NCBI RefSeq assembly: GCF_009601685.2
Contig: NZ_CP045701.2
Coordinates: 5,022,001-5,086,000, forward strand
DNA from: Pseudomonas brassicacearum
GTDB lineage: Bacteria > Pseudomonadota > Gammaproteobacteria > Pseudomonadales > Pseudomonadaceae
Length of the DNA stretch: 64,000 nucleotides
Direction: 5' to 3'
Shown here: positions 8,166 to 17,462 of the stretch, one piece after another
Layout: every line of letters begins with the position of its first letter
How positions within the stretch are numbered: the first letter of the stretch is position 1
Position numbers and translations under genes: made by a program
The notes under the pieces: generated by a model
Database searches by the model: none
Seen by the model: only the letters and a program-made list of their open reading frames with translations
What the model was told of the DNA's origin: nothing

Positions 8166-9608
8166 TCAGAGCAAGAAAATCGTCGCCAACCCCAGGAAGA
8201 TGAAGAACCCGCCGCTGTCAGTCACGGCAGTGATCATCACACTGGCGCCCATGGCAGGGTCACGCCCCATGCGGGAAAGGGTCATGGGAATCAAGACCCC
8301 CATCAATGCCGCCAACAGCAGGTTGAGCGTCATCGCGGCCGTCATGACCACCCCCAGCGACCAACTGCCATAAAGCAGGTAAGCCACCACGCCAATCACC
8401 CCTCCCCAAACCACGCCGTTGATCAAGGACACAGCCAGTTCCTTGCGCATCAATCGCGAGGTATTACCGGTACTGACTTGGTCCAGCGCCATGGCGCGGA
8501 CGATCATGGTGATGGTCTGGTTGCCAGAGTTACCACCGATACCGGCAACGATAGGCATCAGCGCCGCGAGCGCCACCAGTTTCTCGATGGAGCCTTCGAA
8601 CAGGCCGATGACCCGGGAGGCAACAAACGCAGTGATCAGATTGATCGCCAACCAGGCCCAGCGGTTACGCAGGGACTTCCAGACCGAGGCGAAGATATCT
8701 TCCTCTTCGCGCAGACCGGCCATGTTGAGGACTTCGCTTTCGCTTTCCTCACGAATCAAGTCGACCATTTCATCAATGGTCAGACGGCCGATCAGCTTGC
8801 CGTTCTTGTCGACCACCGGCGCCGAAATCAAGTCATAACGTTCGAACGCCTGGGCCGCATCATAGGCGTCTTCGTCCGGGTGAAAGCTCACCGGATCGCT
8901 GGCCATCACCTCAGCCACCTGCTTTTCCGGATCGTTGACGAGCAAACGCTTGATGGGCAGAACGCCCTTGAGCACGCCGTCGTAGTCGACCACGAAAAGC
9001 TTGTCGGTATGCCCCGGCAGTTCCTTGAGGCGACGCAGGTAGCGCAAGACCACTTCAAGGCTGACGTCCTCGCGGATCGTCACCATCTCGAAGTCCATCA
9101 GCGCACCGACCTGCTCCTCGTCGTAGGACAACGCCGAGCGCACACGCTCACGTTGCTGGCCGTCGAGGGCTTCCATCAGTTCGTGGACAACGTCCCGCGG
9201 CAGTTCGGGCGCAAGGTCGGCGAGTTCGTCGGCGTCCATTTCCTTGGCCGCCGCCAGCAACTCGTGATCATCCATGTCGGCGATCAGGGTTTCCCGAACC
9301 GAGTCCGACACTTCGAGCAGGATGTCACCGTCGCGATCAGCCTTGACCAACTGCCAGACCGTCAGACGTTCTTCCAGTGGCAAGGCTTCAAGAATGTAGG
9401 CGACGTCGGCGGAGTGCAGGTCATCGAGCTTGCGCTGCAGCTCGACGAGGTTCTGCCGGTGGACCAGGTTCTCGACCCGGTCATGATGGGGACCTTCCTG
9501 GCGATGCGTCAGGTCTTCGACGACCCGCTGGCGCTGCAGCAGCTCAATAACTTGAGCGAGGCGATCCTGAAGGCTTTCCTGCGTTTTTTTTACTTCTACT
9601 TGGGTCAT
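8166..9608 (-). CDS. mgtE: Magnesium transporter MgtE
   Basis: The 480-residue protein has the MgtE order. An N-terminal helical domain (about 30-130; LHSADVAYILEALPLEERLTVWQL) is followed by a CBS pair (about 140-265; FVVDYDGVLKGVLPIKRLL, SAPVVDKNGKLIGRLTIDEMVDLI). A five-helix channel domain (about 310-475; LMPIVAGIGGNSGNQT, LLAALMGVLIPMTL) ends the protein. The GNSGNQ motif lines the Mg2+ pore, and the cytosolic domains gate it by sensing Mg2+. The start MTQVEVKK at 9608 has a GGAG element seven bases upstream; an ATG ten codons earlier does not. It is the only gene of its transcription unit here. Confidence 0.95.
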   Translation of the reverse strand: MTQVEVKKTQESLQDRLAQVIELLQRQRVVEDLTHRQEGPHHDRVENLVHRQNLVELQRKLDDLHSADVAYILEALPLEERLTVWQLVKADRDGDILLEVSDSVRETLIADMDDHELLAAAKEMDADELADLAPELPRDVVHELMEALDGQQRERVRSALSYDEEQVGALMDFEMVTIREDVSLEVVLRYLRRLKELPGHTDKLFVVDYDGVLKGVLPIKRLLVNDPEKQVAEVMASDPVSFHPDEDAYDAAQAFERYDLISAPVVDKNGKLIGRLTIDEMVDLIREESESEVLNMAGLREEEDIFASVWKSLRNRWAWLAINLITAFVASRVIGLFEGSIEKLVALAALMPIVAGIGGNSGNQTITMIVRAMALDQVSTGNTSRLMRKELAVSLINGVVWGGVIGVVAYLLYGSWSLGVVMTAAMTLNLLLAALMGVLIPMTLSRMGRDPAMGASVMITAVTDSGGFFIFLGLATIFLL

Positions 9609-9930
9609 AGGCGAACTCCACTCCCAGCAGTGGAGCACGCCGGAAGGATCAATCAGTCAATTCATGATTGGCAAAACTAAATATTGAGTAACTACTGGGT
9701 AAGTCCATGGAGATATTCCAAAGCCCCGGCGGGGCTGACGGGCGCAATCATACACCGCTTGACGCTTTAAAACGCTAAAAAATCATGGCAAGAACAAGCG
9801 CTTGCGAGACAAACCTGAACACAGGCTGAACCTGTTCCTTTACGACGACTTATCCAGAAAAGAAAACACACGCCGCGGCAAAAATGCAGCGACTACCCTT
9901 CTCTTCTGCACCGTCAAGGAGGACGACCGG
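9609..9930. other. Divergent intergenic region between mgtE and a small secreted protein gene
   Basis: This holds the mgtE 5' region and the promoter of the following plus-strand gene. A small GC hairpin (AGCCCC-GGC-GGGGCT, about 9722-9737) is present. No coding signal stands out. Confidence 0.45.
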
Positions 9931-10434
9931 ATGCATCCAAACCACTGCCTTTTCCTGCTCGCCTGCTTGCCCTGCCTGCCTTTGTGGGCTGCCGGGCAGA
10001 CCGTGCATCGCTGCGAAAACATCGCAGGGCACGTGACATTCACCACCCTGAGCTGCGGCCCGGGAGAAGCCCTGTCCCTACAACAGATCCATCCATACCG
10101 GCCAGGTTCGACCGAACCGAGGAGCGAGGCGATGCTGCCCGAAGCGGAGCGCGGGCAAACATCCGGCAACAAAATCACGCGCAAGGAACCGACCGTGGTC
10201 GGCCAGTTCCAGGACCACTGCGGGAACCTCATCGACGCCAGGCAACGCCGCGACGCCATCCTGGACCGACGCATCATCGCCGGCATGAGCCAACAGGACG
10301 TAGAGAGCGCCCTGGGCAAGCCAGACTCGATCAAAATTCGGAATTCGAGCACACGGTATACCTACAAGGCGAAGAAAGGTCGCAGCGCAGAGGTCGTGTT
10401 CGATGAGAGGGGGTGCGTGAAAGGCAAATCGTAG
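9931..10434 (+). CDS. Secreted DUF4124-like protein with SmpA/BamE-like C-terminal motif
   Basis: The 167-residue protein starts at ATG 9931, preceded by AAGGAGG. A signal peptide covers residues 1-22 (MHPNHCLFLLACLPCLPLWAAG). A short DUF4124-like segment follows (VHRCENIAGHVTFTTLSCGPG), in which paired cysteines probably form a disulfide. The C-terminal part (IIAGMSQQDVESALGKPDSIKI...YTYKAKKGRSAEVVFDERGCV) resembles the SmpA/OmlA/BamE fold that recurs in envelope proteins. Its function is unknown. It is followed immediately by a terminator. Confidence 0.75.
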   Translation: MHPNHCLFLLACLPCLPLWAAGQTVHRCENIAGHVTFTTLSCGPGEALSLQQIHPYRPGSTEPRSEAMLPEAERGQTSGNKITRKEPTVVGQFQDHCGNLIDARQRRDAILDRRIIAGMSQQDVESALGKPDSIKIRNSSTRYTYKAKKGRSAEVVFDERGCVKGKS

Positions 10435-10439
10435 ACAGC

Positions 10440-10468
10440 AAAAAGCCCGCGTTAAACGCGGGCTTTTT
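10440..10468. terminator. Rho-independent terminator
   Basis: A stem of AAAAAGCCCGCG/CGCGGGCTTTTT with a 5-nt loop sits directly after the secreted-protein gene. It is flanked by A and T runs, so it could also stop minus-strand transcription reading out of the tRNA genes. Confidence 0.88.
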
Positions 10469-10474
10469 GGTGTT

Positions 10475-10551
10475 TGGTGCACTCGACAGGATTCGAACCT
10501 GTGACCGCTCGGTTCGTAGCCGAGTACTCTATCCAGCTGAGCTACGAGTGC
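10475..10551 (-). tRNA. tRNA-Arg (anticodon ACG), copy 1
   Basis: The minus strand gives a full cloverleaf: acceptor GCACTCG/CGAGTGC, anticodon stem CTCGG/CCGAG with loop CTACGAA (ACG, modified to ICG to read CGU/CGC/CGA), T loop TTCGAAT, encoded CCA. It is identical to the copy 73 bp away. Confidence 0.97.
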
Positions 10552-10623
10552 AGGTTGTGGTTTTATACCAGATCACAACTGGTTGAAGCCAAGTTATTTG
10601 CATCACTGCAAACAACTCTTAAA

Positions 10624-10700
10624 TGGTGCACTCGACAGGATTCGAACCTGTGACCGCTCGGTTCGTAGCCGAGTACTCTATCCAGCTGAGCTACGAGTGC
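10624..10700 (-). tRNA. tRNA-Arg (anticodon ACG), copy 2
   Basis: The 77 bases are identical to the copy at 10475-10551 and separated from it by a 72-bp spacer. It lies downstream of tRNA-Ser on the same strand, consistent with a multi-tRNA transcript. Confidence 0.97.
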
Positions 10701-10807
10701 ATTTGTTGCCGCGCATTATAGGTCGTCAATTCCTTTTGTAAAGCGCTTTTTTCAGTAATTTCAATCACTTACCGAACAAGCCAGGTTTTGACGCACTAAA
10801 CGAATAA

Positions 10808-10898
10808 TGGCGGAGAACGGGGGATTCGAACCCCCGACACCCTTTTGAGGTGTACTCCCTTAGCAGGGGAGCGCCTTCGGCCACTCGGCCAGCTCTCC
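10808..10898 (-). tRNA. tRNA-Ser (anticodon GCT)
   Basis: This is a 91-base class II tRNA on the minus strand: acceptor GGAGAGC/GTTCTCC, anticodon loop CTGCTAA (GCT, reading AGC/AGU), a long variable arm, T arm GGGGG-TTCGAAT-CCCCC, discriminator G and encoded CCA. It lies about 60 bp downstream of rsmA. Confidence 0.97.
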
Positions 10899-10960
10899 GC
10901 AACACGGGGCGTATATTAACCACCTTCATCCCCGTTTGCAAACATAAAAATCGATAAAAA

Positions 10961-11149
10961 TTAATGGCTTGGTTCGTCGTCCTTCTCTTTCTTGATACGC
11001 AGGTAAATTTCCTCGCGGTGTACAGCAACCTCTTTCGGGGCGTTGACGCCGATACGCACTTGGTTTCCTTTGACGCCAAGCACGGTCACGGTGATTTCGC
11101 CATCGCCAATAATCAGGCTTTCTGCACACCGACGGGTCAGAATCAGCAT
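10961..11149 (-). CDS. rsmA: Carbon storage regulator RsmA/CsrA
   Basis: The 62-residue protein is full length and nearly identical to RsmA of fluorescent pseudomonads ([20 protein letters not shown]...[21 protein letters not shown]). It is a dimeric beta-sheet RNA-binding protein that blocks translation at GGA motifs. L4 and R44 of the RNA-binding surface are present. It is titrated by small RNAs under GacS/GacA control and governs secondary metabolism and biofilm switching. The start MLILTRR at 11149 follows a GAGGAGAAAGG leader that itself holds GGA, so autoregulation is plausible. It sits in the conserved alaS-lysC-rsmA-tRNA order. Confidence 0.98.
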   Translation of the reverse strand: MLILTRRCAESLIIGDGEITVTVLGVKGNQVRIGVNAPKEVAVHREEIYLRIKKEKDDEPSH

Positions 11150-11289
11150 ACCTTTCTCCTCACGCAATTCACTTAAGGGACAACAGTCTGCAAAAAAAAG
11201 GCATTGGACCTACAACCGGAACGGTCGAAGCCTACAGGCCTAGTATTGACCAGCGCGGGCAAAAGAACAGTTTTGGGACGCGCCATTCA

Positions 11290-11321
11290 GAAAACAAAGG
11301 GCGCAGTCTAACCGCGCCCTC
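11290..11321 (-). terminator. Terminator after lysC
   Basis: On the minus strand GGGCGC-GGTTAGACT-GCGCCC is followed by TTTGTTTTC, starting about 10 bp after the lysC stop. Confidence 0.75.
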
Positions 11322-11332
11322 CGAACAACGCT

Positions 11333-12574
11333 TTACTCGCCCGGCTGGGCAGGAGCGTCGAGTTCGAAAGCCGTGTGCAGGGCGCGCACGGCCAGTTCCA
11401 GGTATTTCTCTTCGATCACCACGGAAACCTTGATTTCCGAGGTCGAGATCATCTGGATGTTGATGCTTTCCTTGGCCAGGGATTCGAACATGCGACTGGC
11501 AACGCCCGCGTGGGAGCGCATGCCGACACCGACGATCGAGACCTTGGCGATCTTGGTATCACCCACCACTTCCCGGGCACCAATCTCGTCTGCGGTTTTT
11601 TTCAGTATCGCTTCGGCAGACTGGTAGTCGTTGCGGTGCACGGTGAAGGTGAAATCAGTGGTGTTATCGTGCGACACGTTCTGCACGATCATGTCGACTT
11701 CGATGTTCGCGGCACTGATCGGGCCGAGAATCTTGAACGCCACGCCGGGGGTGTCTGGCACGCCACGGATGGTCAGCTTGGCTTCATCGCGGTTGAAAGC
11801 GATGCCGGAAATGATCGGCTGTTCCATGGATTCCTCTTCATCAATAGTAATGAGGGTGCCCGGACCCTCTTTGAAGCTGTGCAGGACGCGCAGCGGAACG
11901 TTGTACTTGCCGGCGAATTCGACCGCCCGGATCTGCAACACCTTCGAACCGAGACTGGCCATTTCCAGCATCTCTTCAAAGGTGATCTTGTCCAGGCGCT
12001 GGGCCACTGACACTACCCGTGGGTCAGTGGTGTAGACACCGTCCACATCGGTGTAGATCTGGCACTCGTCGGCTTTGAGGGCCGCTGCCAGGGCTACACC
12101 CGTGGTGTCGGACCCCCCACGACCGAGGGTGGTGATGTTGCCGTGCTCATCCACGCCTTGGAAACCGGCGACGACCACGACACGGCCAGCCTTCAGGTCG
12201 CCACGAATCTTCTGGTCGTCGATCTGCAGGATACGCGCTTTGTTGTGCGCGCTGTCCGTCAGGATACGCACCTGGTTGCCGGTATAGGACACCGCCGGCA
12301 CGCCACGCTTGATCAGCGCCATGGCCAGCAAGGCGATGGTCACCTGCTCGCCGGTGGAAACGATCACGTCCAGTTCCCGAGGAACCGGTTGCTGGTCGCC
12401 GCTGATTTGCTTGGCCAGATCGATCAGACGGTTGGTCTCGCCGCTCATTGCCGACAGCACAACCACCAGGTCATCGCCCGCCTCGCGGAATTTCTTAACC
12501 TTGTCGGCGACTTGTTCGATTCTCTCGACAGTGCCGACCGAGGTGCCTCCAAATTTCTGTACGATCAAAGCCAT
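11333..12574 (-). CDS. lysC: Aspartate kinase LysC
   Basis: The 413-residue enzyme phosphorylates aspartate, the first step to lysine, threonine, methionine and diaminopimelate. The kinase domain begins MALIVQKFGGTSVG (catalytic KFGGTS). It contains the nucleotide-binding region GFQGVDEHGNITTLGRGGSDTTGVALAAALKADECQIYTDVDGVYTTDPRVV. Two ACT domains follow (about 265-410; ITIRG-like LTIRGVPDTPGVAFKILG and KVSIVGVGMRSHAGVASRMFESLAKESINIQMISTSEIKVSVVI) and bind inhibitory amino acids. Start 12574 is chosen because MALIVQKF is the family N-terminus; the frame extends 15 codons further upstream. Confidence 0.97.
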   Translation of the reverse strand: MALIVQKFGGTSVGTVERIEQVADKVKKFREAGDDLVVVLSAMSGETNRLIDLAKQISGDQQPVPRELDVIVSTGEQVTIALLAMALIKRGVPAVSYTGNQVRILTDSAHNKARILQIDDQKIRGDLKAGRVVVVAGFQGVDEHGNITTLGRGGSDTTGVALAAALKADECQIYTDVDGVYTTDPRVVSVAQRLDKITFEEMLEMASLGSKVLQIRAVEFAGKYNVPLRVLHSFKEGPGTLITIDEEESMEQPIISGIAFNRDEAKLTIRGVPDTPGVAFKILGPISAANIEVDMIVQNVSHDNTTDFTFTVHRNDYQSAEAILKKTADEIGAREVVGDTKIAKVSIVGVGMRSHAGVASRMFESLAKESINIQMISTSEIKVSVVIEEKYLELAVRALHTAFELDAPAQPGE

Positions 12575-12663
12575 TTCAAAGCCGCCTCTGCCCATGAAGG
12601 GCGCCCAATAATCACTCAACAGCGGTCGGGCCCGTGACTAGACCACGAGCCCGCGGCGCTGCC

Positions 12664-15285
12664 TTAAATACCCTGCTCTACAAATGCAACGGTCTGGGCC
12701 AGTGCCGCGTCCAGTGCGCCGACGTCGGTACCACCGCCTTGCGCCATGTCCGGACGACCACCGCCCTTGCCGCCCACTGCCGCAGCGGCTTGCTTCATCA
12801 AATCACCGGCTTTGAGTTGGCCAGTCAGGTCCTTGGTCACGCCTGCGACGAGAACGACCTTTTCCTCATGGACACTGCCGAGCAGGATCACTGCGCGGCC
12901 GAGTTTGTTTTTCAGTTGATCGACCAGCGCCAGCAGCGCCTTGCCATCCTGGCCATCCAGACGCACGGCCAGCACTTTCACGCCCTTGACGTCCACGGCC
13001 TGGGCCGACAGATCGTCGCCCGCGGCGCTGGCGGCCTTGGCCTGCAACTGCTCGAGTTGCTTTTCCAGCAGGCGGTTGCGCTCCAGCACAGCCGACAGCT
13101 TGTCGATCAGGTTGTCGCGGCTGCCCTTGATCAGGGTTGCCGCTTCCTTGAGTTGTTCTTCGGCCGCGTTGAGGTACGCCAGGGCCGCCGCGCCGGTGAC
13201 CGCTTCGATCCGGCGCACGCCGGATGCCACGCCACCTTCACTGATGATTTTCATCAGGCCGATGTCGCCGGTCCGATTGGCGTGGATACCACCGCACAGC
13301 TCAACGGAGAAGTCGCCCATGCTCAGCACGCGCACGCTGTCGCCGTATTTCTCGCCGAACAACGCCATCGCGCCCTTGCGCTTGGCAGTCTCGATGTCGG
13401 TTTCTTCGGTTTCCACCGGGGAGTTCTTGCGAATCTCGGCGTTGACGATCTCTTCCAGCGCCTTGAGTTGCTCAGGCTTGATGGCTTCGAAATGGCTGAA
13501 GTCGAAGCGCAGGCGCTGACTGTCCACCAACGAACCCTTCTGCTGGACATGCTCGCCCAGCACTTGGCGCAACGCCGCGTGCAGCAAGTGCGTGGCGGAG
13601 TGGTTCAGCGACGTTGCATGCCGAACGTCGGCGTCGACATGGGCCGCCACCGGGGCTGCGATCATCAGGCTGCCCGAAGCCAGCACGCCGTGGTGCAGGA
13701 AAGCGCCGCCGGTCTTGGTGGTGTCACGCACGTCGAAACGCGAGCTGCCCGCCTGCAGGTAACCGCTGTCGCCGATCTGGCCGCCGGATTCGGCGTAGAA
13801 CGGGGTCTTGTCCAGCACGATCACGCCTTCCTGGCCTTCGCTCAGGATGTCGACCGATTGCCCGTCCTTATAGATGGCAACGATCTTGGCCGAGCCGGTG
13901 GTGCCTGCATAACCGGTGAACTCGGTGGCCACGTCAACCTTGACCAGGCTGTTGTAGTCCATGCCGAAGGAACTGGCGGAACGCGCACGCACCCGCTGGG
14001 CGTCCATCTCGCGCTCGAAACCTTCCTCGTCGAGGGTCAGGTTGCGTTCGCGGGCGATATCGCCGGTCAGGTCCATCGGGAAGCCGTAGGTATCGTACAG
14101 CTTGAACACCACATCGCCCGGCACCACGTTGCCCTTGAGCTCGGCCAGGTCCTGCTCGAGGATCTTCAGGCCTTGCTCCAGGGTCTTGGCGAATTGCTCT
14201 TCTTCAGCCTTGAGCACGCGCTCGATATGCGCCTGCTGGGACTTGAGCTCCGGGAAGGCATCGCCCATCTCGGCCGCCAATGCCGCGACGATCTGATAGA
14301 AGAAGCTGCCCTTGGCGCCCAGTTTGTTGCCGTGACGGCAGGCGCGACGGATGATCCGGCGCAGCACATAACCGCGGCCTTCGTTGGACGGCAACACGCC
14401 GTCGGCAATCAGGAAACCGCAGGAACGGATGTGGTCGGCCACCACTTTGAGCGAAGCCTGGTTGTCGTTGGTGCAACCGATGGCCTGGGCCGACGCGCTC
14501 AGCAGGCTCTGGAACAGGTCGATTTCATAGTTGGAGTGAACGTGCTGCAGCACCGCACTGATCCGCTCCAGGCCCATGCCGGTGTCGACCGATGGCGCTG
14601 GCAGCGGATGCAACACGCCATCGGCGGTGCGGTTGAACTGCATGAACACGTTGTTCCAGATTTCGATATAGCGGTCGCCGTCTTCTTCCGGCGAGCCGGG
14701 TGGGCCGCCCCAGATGTCGGCGCCGTGATCGTAGAAAATCTCGGTGCACGGGCCACATGGGCCGGTGTCGCCCATGGTCCAGAAGTTATCGGAGGCGTAA
14801 GGCGCGCCTTTGTTGTCGCCAATGCGCACCATGCGTTCAGCCGGGACACCGACTTCTTTGGTCCAGATGTCATAGGCTTCGTCGTCGGTGGCATAGACCG
14901 TTACCCAGAGCTTCTCCTTGGGCAGGTTCAGCCACTTGTCGGAGGTCAGGAAGGTCCAGGCGAAGGTGATGGCGTCGCGCTTGAAATAGTCACCGAAGCT
15001 GAAGTTACCCAGCATTTCGAAGAAGGTGTGGTGACGAGCGGTATAACCGACGTTCTCCAGGTCGTTGTGCTTGCCGCCAGCACGCACGCACTTCTGGCTG
15101 CTCACCGCACGGGTGTAGGCACGTTTTTCCTGGCCCAGGAAGCAGTCTTTGAACTGGTTCATCCCCGCGTTGGTGAACAGCAGGGTCGGGTCGTTGCCCG
15201 GAATCAAAGAGCTGGAGGCTACTCGGGTGTGGCCTTGCTCTTCGAAGAAGCGAAGGAAGGCTTCACGGATTTCTGCGCTTTTCAT
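12664..15285 (-). CDS. alaS: Alanyl-tRNA synthetase
   Basis: The 873-residue protein is full length. Class II catalytic core motifs lie in the first 240 residues ([50 protein letters not shown]). A tRNA-recognition helical domain follows. The editing domain has the zinc motif [16 protein letters not shown] plus [13 protein letters not shown], and clears Ser and Gly from tRNA-Ala. The C-terminal part holds a leucine-rich coiled coil ([18 protein letters not shown]) and the C-Ala domain ending in a Gly-rich RPDMAQGGG motif. [10 protein letters not shown] at 15285 is the family start, with GGAAG upstream. It lies 89 bp upstream of lysC. Confidence 0.98.
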   Translation of the reverse strand: MKSAEIREAFLRFFEEQGHTRVASSSLIPGNDPTLLFTNAGMNQFKDCFLGQEKRAYTRAVSSQKCVRAGGKHNDLENVGYTARHHTFFEMLGNFSFGDYFKRDAITFAWTFLTSDKWLNLPKEKLWVTVYATDDEAYDIWTKEVGVPAERMVRIGDNKGAPYASDNFWTMGDTGPCGPCTEIFYDHGADIWGGPPGSPEEDGDRYIEIWNNVFMQFNRTADGVLHPLPAPSVDTGMGLERISAVLQHVHSNYEIDLFQSLLSASAQAIGCTNDNQASLKVVADHIRSCGFLIADGVLPSNEGRGYVLRRIIRRACRHGNKLGAKGSFFYQIVAALAAEMGDAFPELKSQQAHIERVLKAEEEQFAKTLEQGLKILEQDLAELKGNVVPGDVVFKLYDTYGFPMDLTGDIARERNLTLDEEGFEREMDAQRVRARSASSFGMDYNSLVKVDVATEFTGYAGTTGSAKIVAIYKDGQSVDILSEGQEGVIVLDKTPFYAESGGQIGDSGYLQAGSSRFDVRDTTKTGGAFLHHGVLASGSLMIAAPVAAHVDADVRHATSLNHSATHLLHAALRQVLGEHVQQKGSLVDSQRLRFDFSHFEAIKPEQLKALEEIVNAEIRKNSPVETEETDIETAKRKGAMALFGEKYGDSVRVLSMGDFSVELCGGIHANRTGDIGLMKIISEGGVASGVRRIEAVTGAAALAYLNAAEEQLKEAATLIKGSRDNLIDKLSAVLERNRLLEKQLEQLQAKAASAAGDDLSAQAVDVKGVKVLAVRLDGQDGKALLALVDQLKNKLGRAVILLGSVHEEKVVLVAGVTKDLTGQLKAGDLMKQAAAAVGGKGGGRPDMAQGGGTDVGALDAALAQTVAFVEQGI

Positions 15286-15431
15286 TAGGTTCTTCCACGG
15301 AGGCTGCGGCCAAAGGCCTGTGCAAAACGTCAACAGACGAAGCAACGGCAAAGGGCCGCATTATATCGGCCCTTCGCGTGGGGTACAGCGTGTTTATGCG
15401 ATAGAAACTGTCAATTGACCCGGTTGACGGG

Positions 15432-16436
15432 TCACTGGCGGGAAAATTCGACGAAAGCGCTGATCACCTGTTCGATTTGCGCCGCGCTCACGTCCATGTG
15501 CGTCACCATTCGCAGGCGCGGCGCCGCGCTGAGCTTGACGCCCCGTTCATCGGCAAATGCCTTGATTGCCTCGGCCCGCTCGCCCATTTGCACGTAGACC
15601 ATGTTGGTCTGCACCGGCTCAACCTCGTAACCCGCCGCACGCAAACCCTCGGCGAGCCGCTGGGCATTGGCGTGGTCATCGGCCAGGCGCTGGACCTGAT
15701 GTTCCAGGGCGTACAGCCCCGCCGCCGCGAGAATTCCCGCCTGGCGCATGCCGCCGCCGACCATCTTGCGCAGCCGGCGGGCCTTGCCGATCAATTCGGC
15801 GCTACCACACAAGACCGAGCCCACCGGCGCGCCGAGGCCCTTGGACAGGCACACCGACACCGAATCGAAGTACTGCGTGATCTCCCGGGCATCGACATTC
15901 AGCTTGACCGCGGCGTTATACAGCCGCGCCCCGTCCAGGTGCAGGGCCAGGCCATGTTCCTGGGTGAAGCGCCGGGCCCGAGCCAGGTATTCCAGCGGCA
16001 GCACCTTGCCCTGCATGGTGTTTTCCAGGGCCAGCAGACGGGTGCGGGCAAAGTGGAAGTCATCGGGCTTGATCGCTGCGGCGACGTGCGCCAGGTCCAG
16101 GGAGCCGTCCGCCTGCACCTCAAGGGGCTGCGGCTGGATAGAACCGAGCACGGCCGCACCGCCGCCTTCGTATTTGTAGGTGTGGGCCTGCTGGCCGACG
16201 ATGTATTCGTCACCACGTTCGCAGTGGGCCATCAACCCCAACAGGTTGCTCATGGTGCCCGTGGGCACGAACAGTGCTGCGGCAAACCCCAGGCGCATGG
16301 CCAGTTCGGCTTCGAGGCGATTGACGGTCGGGTCTTCCCCATACACGTCATCGCCGGTAGGCGCGCTGACCATGGCATCCAGCATGCCGGCGGTGGGTTG
16401 GGTGACCGTGTCGCTGCGAAGATCGATAACACTCAT
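15432..16436 (-). CDS. ltaE: Low-specificity L-threonine aldolase
   Basis: The 334-residue fold-type I PLP enzyme cleaves L-threonine and allo-threonine to glycine and acetaldehyde. The N-terminus is the family block [22 protein letters not shown], then [15 protein letters not shown] and the substrate-site [13 protein letters not shown]. The PLP lysine is in [16 protein letters not shown] (about residue 202). A GAGG element nine bases before ATG 16436 supports this start over one 21 codons upstream. The gene is separated from alaS by 146 bp on the same strand and is probably transcribed on its own. Confidence 0.92.
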   Translation of the reverse strand: MSVIDLRSDTVTQPTAGMLDAMVSAPTGDDVYGEDPTVNRLEAELAMRLGFAAALFVPTGTMSNLLGLMAHCERGDEYIVGQQAHTYKYEGGGAAVLGSIQPQPLEVQADGSLDLAHVAAAIKPDDFHFARTRLLALENTMQGKVLPLEYLARARRFTQEHGLALHLDGARLYNAAVKLNVDAREITQYFDSVSVCLSKGLGAPVGSVLCGSAELIGKARRLRKMVGGGMRQAGILAAAGLYALEHQVQRLADDHANAQRLAEGLRAAGYEVEPVQTNMVYVQMGERAEAIKAFADERGVKLSAAPRLRMVTHMDVSAAQIEQVISAFVEFSRQ

Positions 16437-16555
16437 GAATCTGGCCTCGGGTTCAGGTGGAGGGGGAATTCCCTTTCGAAGGGCAATTACTGCGGTCATG
16501 GCGAGGAATAATCAAGCTTGATCGACGGAAAGGGCAACACCCCCCTTGTGTGCTT

Positions 16556-16577
16556 TGCTCCCACGGCTCGCTCCCAC
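16556..16577 (+). repeat. REP-like fragment
   Basis: GCTCCCACGGCTCGCTCCCA with partial second arm matches the REP core seen elsewhere, between ltaE and the FMN riboswitch. Confidence 0.6.
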
Positions 16578-16628
16578 AAGGGGTTATGTGTTAAAAATTG
16601 TCCGCCGTCACAAAGCGTGGCGGCAAAA

Positions 16629-16791
16629 CGTTCTCAGGGCGGGGTGTAATTCCCCACCGGCGGTAATTGCACGCAATGTGCATAGCCCGCGAGCGCTTGA
16701 TGGTGCACCGCTTTTTGGGGTGTAGCGACAAGGTCAGCAGACCCGGTGTGATTCCGGGGCCGACGGTCATAGTCCGGATGAAGAGAGAACG
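16629..16791 (+). ncRNA. FMN riboswitch (RFN element)
   Basis: The closing stem CGTTCTC (16629-16635) pairs with GAGAACG (16785-16791). Conserved FMN aptamer blocks are visible in order: CAGGGCGGGGTG, ATTCCCCACCGGCGG, AGCCCGCGAGCG, GGTCAGCAGACCCGGTG, ATTCCGGGGCCGACGG, AGTCCGGATG and AGAGAAC. It lies 103 bp before the lumazine synthase gene. When FMN binds, transcription or translation of that gene should drop. The expression platform is not obvious; a small GAATC/GATTC hairpin lies downstream near 16841-16858. Confidence 0.96.
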
Positions 16792-16894
16792 GGATTGGCA
16801 CCCAAGGGCCGTCTGCGACTGTCTGCGCGCGGCGTACCCTCGAATCCCCTTCGATTCATGACGCCCTGTTTTTCACACAAACAGGAACCAGAAC

Positions 16895-17404
16895 ATGCAA
16901 CCCACTGCAATCGACAGCAAAAGCAAAAGTCATCCAGGCGAGCGCGTCGCGTTCATCCAGGCCTGCTGGCACAAGGAAATCGTCGACCAGAGCCGTAAAG
17001 GCTTCGTCGCCGAAATGATCATCCAGGGTTATCAGGAAAGTGACATCGACTTCTTCGAAGTTGGTGGCGCCTTCGAGATCCCGCTGCATGCCAAGCTGCT
17101 GGCCAAGTCAGGCCGCTACGCCGGCATCGTCGCCGCCGGCCTGGTGGTGGACGGTGGCATCTACCGCCACGAGTTCGTCGCCCAATCGGTGATCAGCGGC
17201 CTGATGCAGGTTCAGTTGGAAACCGAAGTGCCGGTGTTCTCGGTCGTGCTCACGCCGCATCATTTCCATGCAGGGGAAGAACATCAGAAGTTCTTCTTCG
17301 AGCATTTTGTGCACAAGGGCCAGGAAGCGGCGAAGACCTGCGCCGATACGTTGCACAAGACCCGGGCGTTGCGCCGCAGTGAGCAGCGGGCGGTAGCGGT
17401 CTAA
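16895..17404 (+). CDS. ribH: 6,7-dimethyl-8-ribityllumazine synthase, RibH2 type
   Basis: The 169-residue enzyme condenses 5-amino-6-ribitylaminouracil with 3,4-dihydroxybutanone phosphate, the penultimate step to riboflavin. Family motifs are VAFIQACWHKEIVDQSRKGF, the GGAFEIPLHAKLLAKSGRYAGIVAAGLVVDGGIYRHEFVAQSVISGLM block, and SVVLTPHHFH. The longer C-terminus and the W in place of the usual F/N near the substrate site resemble the second, RibH2-type synthases of Brucella and Mesorhizobium rather than the 158-residue housekeeping form. The gene stands alone behind an FMN riboswitch, suggesting a flavin-starvation-induced second synthase. AGGA lies eight bases before ATG 16895. Confidence 0.9.
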   Translation: MQPTAIDSKSKSHPGERVAFIQACWHKEIVDQSRKGFVAEMIIQGYQESDIDFFEVGGAFEIPLHAKLLAKSGRYAGIVAAGLVVDGGIYRHEFVAQSVISGLMQVQLETEVPVFSVVLTPHHFHAGEEHQKFFFEHFVHKGQEAAKTCADTLHKTRALRRSEQRAVAV

Positions 17405-17421
17405 AAGCCGCTTGAAAAACC

Positions 17422-17445
17422 TGTGGGAGCAAGCTCGCTCCCACA
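17422..17445. repeat. Palindromic REP element
   Basis: TGTGGGAGC-AAGCTC-GCTCCCACA forms a near-perfect palindrome between the converging ribH and aruE genes. It could also act as a terminator-like hairpin. Confidence 0.75.
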
Positions 17446-17462
17446 ATGGTTTTGTGAGGACG

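Noticed and set aside
12634..15288. An 884-codon plus-strand frame opposite alaS
   Set aside because: It mirrors alaS exactly, has no domain match and no ribosome-binding site, so it is a GC-skew shadow. The same applies to the 508-codon frame opposite mgtE (8154-9680).
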